64,000 nucleotides of DNA. Source: Spirosoma sp. KCTC 42546 (GTDB lineage: Bacteria > Bacteroidota > Bacteroidia > Cytophagales > Spirosomataceae). The position numbers were made by a program, and so were the translations under genes. The notes below the pieces were generated by a model. The model saw only the letters and a program-made list of their open reading frames with translations, was not told where the DNA came from and did no database searches. Every line of letters starts with the position of its first letter. Positions within the stretch are counted from its first letter, which is position 1. The stretch spans positions 7,978,501 to 8,042,500 of the forward strand of contig NZ_CP041360.1 in NCBI RefSeq assembly GCF_006965485.1, given 5' to 3'. This document shows, one piece after another, positions 62,252 to 64,000 of this stretch.

Positions 62252-64000
62252 TTTAAATTCCGTTCGGCGGTTACGCTGGTGCTCCGCTTCGGTACAAATC
62301 ACGCCATCAGTACAGTTGTTCACTAATTGCGACTCGCCCATGCCCAGGGTGGCCATACGCCGACGGCTGATTCCTTTCGATACTAAGTAGTTAGCCACTG
62401 CTTTGGCACGTTGCAAGGACAGCACTTTGTTGCGTTCAGCTTCACCCCGGCTATCGGTATGGGAGCGAATTTCGATAATCAGCGTTGGGTACTTGCGCAT
62501 GGTTGCTACGACTTTATCTAACTCGCGCGAAGCATCGGGCCGAAGGCTGGACTGGTCAAGGTCATAGTAAATATTGTCGATCGTTACTACATCCCCCACA
62601 CTGAGCATCTTCAAATCAGCGGACAGCTCTTTAGGTTTGGCCTTTTTAGGTAACCGCTTTATTTTATTGGTGTTCGTGCCAAATGCAGGCTTCGAGGCTA
62701 CTAATGTATAATCGCAGCCCTCATTGATATCGAATGTATAGCGCCCATCGGGTCCGGTTACGTACTCAAGCTGGGTGCGGTCGCATTCATTACGGAGTTT
62801 GACCGTTACTCCCTCAATTGGGCGGTGATCCCGTTCACTCACCACCACTCCACGAACCCGCGAACGGGTTAGCGCAACGTTGGTATTTACCGCCGGAATC
62901 GTATCCATAATAACCGTTGGCTTTATCAGGCCAATCTCAAGTCGACTGGGTTGATCGTCTGTTATAGCGCGGTTTGTAAAGCCTACCGTACTGTTAATGT
63001 AGCCGTCGCGACTGGCCTGGAAAATAAAGTCATTCGTTCCTTCCAGGCAAATTCTGACGTACCCGTTCTGGTCACTGGTCAGGGTTTTATCTGGACGACC
63101 CTCTCCCCGTGATTTAACCAATACGTTAACACTATCCAGAGGCTGTTCGGTATGTGTATCGTACAGTCGGATGACCAGATCGCGACAACCATATAGTGAA
63201 CTTTCCCGCACAAATCGGTAAATATCATCATTGCCATCCCGCCGGTTACTACTAAAATAACCTCCCTGACGGTTCGCATCTGTAATCAACCCAAAATCAT
63301 CCTGCGGGGAGTTAATTGGCGCGTCGAGATGCTCCACCGATTGAACGGTGATGCCCTGGCTTAAGGTTGCAAAAAACACATCTAATCCACCCAGACCCTT
63401 ATGGCCATCCGTCGAGAAATACAGGTTACCGCCTTCATCGACAAAGGGAAATAATTCGTTGCCTTTTGTGTTAATCGTACTCCCCAGATTGACCGGGCGA
63501 CTCCATCGCCCATCCTGAAAACGGGTAACGTATAGATCAGTACCCCCAAAGCCACCGGGCATATCCGATGCGAAATAGAGTAAAGCATCATCGTGGCTCA
63601 GCGCAGGATGACCAACCGAATATTCATCACTATTGAAAGGTAGCTCAACAATATCTGTCCAGGCACCGTTTTGCTGGATCGCCGTGTAGAGTTTAAGCTT
63701 GTTTACCCCTTCTGTACTCTTATTTGCCCGACCATTGTTGTAATTATTACGGGTAAAAATAATTTGTGAGCCATCCTGTGAGAATGTGGCTGGACCTTCG
63801 TGATATTTCGTATTAAGTGTACGACTAAATCGTTTCGACGCATTCTGGGGACTCACTTCGTAGCCTAGTCCCGATGAGATGTTAATTCCTTCACTAAAAT
63901 TTGGAACCGTTGGCGAGTCATTAGCCGTTTGGCGTCCATAGTTGCTATTATCAGTCTGTCGATCGGTTTTAGCCCGTTCATTAGAAGCTTTACTGGTGCT
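62234..64000 (-). CDS. OmpA-family protein with PD40/WD40-like repeats and carboxypeptidase-regulatory-like domains, 5' end cut by window edge
   Basis: An envelope protein whose frame stays open from 64000 to 62234 (588 residues seen), so the start is outside. A GTG at 63856 lies in frame but is preceded by coding-like sequence. It has PD40 beta-propeller motifs (GPATFSQDGSQIIFTRNN, GHPALSHDDALLYFASD, GNLYFSTDGHKGLGG, GGYFSSNRRDGNDDIY). Carboxypeptidase-regulatory-like units follow in the middle. The C-terminal OmpA domain (YYDLDQSSLRPDASREL, HTDSRGEAERNKVLSLQRA, NRRTEFKV) binds peptidoglycan. This architecture is typical of Bacteroidetes proteins near the T9SS, such as PorE-like ones, but no T9SS gene lies here to fix the role. 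Confidence 0.9.
   Translation of the reverse strand, partial: STSKASNERAKTDRQTDNSNYGRQTANDSPTVPNFSEGINISSGLGYEVSPQNASKRFSRTLNTKYHEGPATFSQDGSQIIFTRNNYNNGRANKSTEGVNKLKLYTAIQQNGAWTDIVELPFNSDEYSVGHPALSHDDALLYFASDMPGGFGGTDLYVTRFQDGRWSRPVNLGSTINTKGNELFPFVDEGGNLYFSTDGHKGLGGLDVFFATLSQGITVQSVEHLDAPINSPQDDFGLITDANRQGGYFSSNRRDGNDDIYRFVRESSLYGCRDLVIRLYDTHTEQPLDSVNVLVKSRGEGRPDKTLTSDQNGYVRICLEGTNDFIFQASRDGYINSTVGFTNRAITDDQPSRLEIGLIKPTVIMDTIPAVNTNVALTRSRVRGVVVSERDHRPIEGVTVKLRNECDRTQLEYVTGPDGRYTFDINEGCDYTLVASKPAFGTNTNKIKRLPKKAKPKELSADLKMLSVGDVVTIDNIYYDLDQSSLRPDASRELDKVVATMRKYPTLIIEIRSHTDSRGEAERNKVLSLQRAKAVANYLVSKGISRRRMATLGMGESQLVNNCTDGVICTEAEHQRNRRTEFKVVAIK

Overview
The window looks like chromosome of a Bacteroidetes bacterium of the Cytophagales, most like Spirosoma and relatives. 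This rests on gene content only: a GldG gliding-type protein, a Bacteroidetes-style LptD, a type IX secretion (T9SS) sorting domain, a PD40/OmpA protein, DUF1573 and DUF922-like proteins, a fused E1 alpha/beta 2-oxoacid dehydrogenase and paired Wzi proteins. Intergenic spaces are short and Shine-Dalgarno sequences are hardly visible. I saw no rRNA, tRNA or CRISPR array, and no promoter could be assigned with confidence. Two genes run off the ends: an amidase (left, 3' end missing) and an OmpA-family protein (right, 5' end missing).

Region by region. 1-6.5 kb: envelope genes (amidase, divergent lptD, a small coiled-coil protein, gldG). 6.6-15.7 kb (minus strand): a respiratory cluster nuoI-J-K-L-M headed by a fused E1 2-oxoacid dehydrogenase. 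NuoN is not here. A 2-oxoglutarate prolyl-hydroxylase-type gene sits between nuoK and nuoL, and NuoI carries a roughly 300-residue proline-rich tail with eight FRPTMKP-like repeats. 15.9-20 kb: DUF1573 protein, prohibitin-like protein, secreted esterase and a lipoprotein serine hydrolase.

20-48.4 kb (all minus strand): a large exopolysaccharide or O-antigen locus. It holds Wza and Wzz exporters, Gmd, a CDP-deoxysugar pathway (RfbF, RfbG, a reductase, a C-methyltransferase, an O-methyltransferase and a split transketolase), Wzx flippase, four glycosyltransferases, a Wzy-like polymerase, a WcaJ-type initiating transferase, two Wzi-like proteins, and a secreted repeat protein with a T9SS-tagged partner. 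The centre (about 28.7-36 kb) is visibly more AT-rich and holds a decayed IS5-type element, which suggests a variable, exchanged segment.

48.5-64 kb: secA, a Uma2-type nuclease-like gene, a DUF922-like putative metalloprotease, one more glycosyltransferase, a FabH-like ketoacyl synthase, an M1 peptidase, cytochrome oxidase subunit III and ispE. Next comes a probable toxin-immunity module: a lipoprotein ending in a papain-like toxin domain, followed by two paralogous small genes. The window ends with the OmpA/PD40 protein. The observations I rate highest are the prolyl hydroxylase plus proline-repeat NuoI pair, the lipoprotein toxin with duplicated immunity genes, and the CDP-sugar branch with a dedicated transketolase pair.
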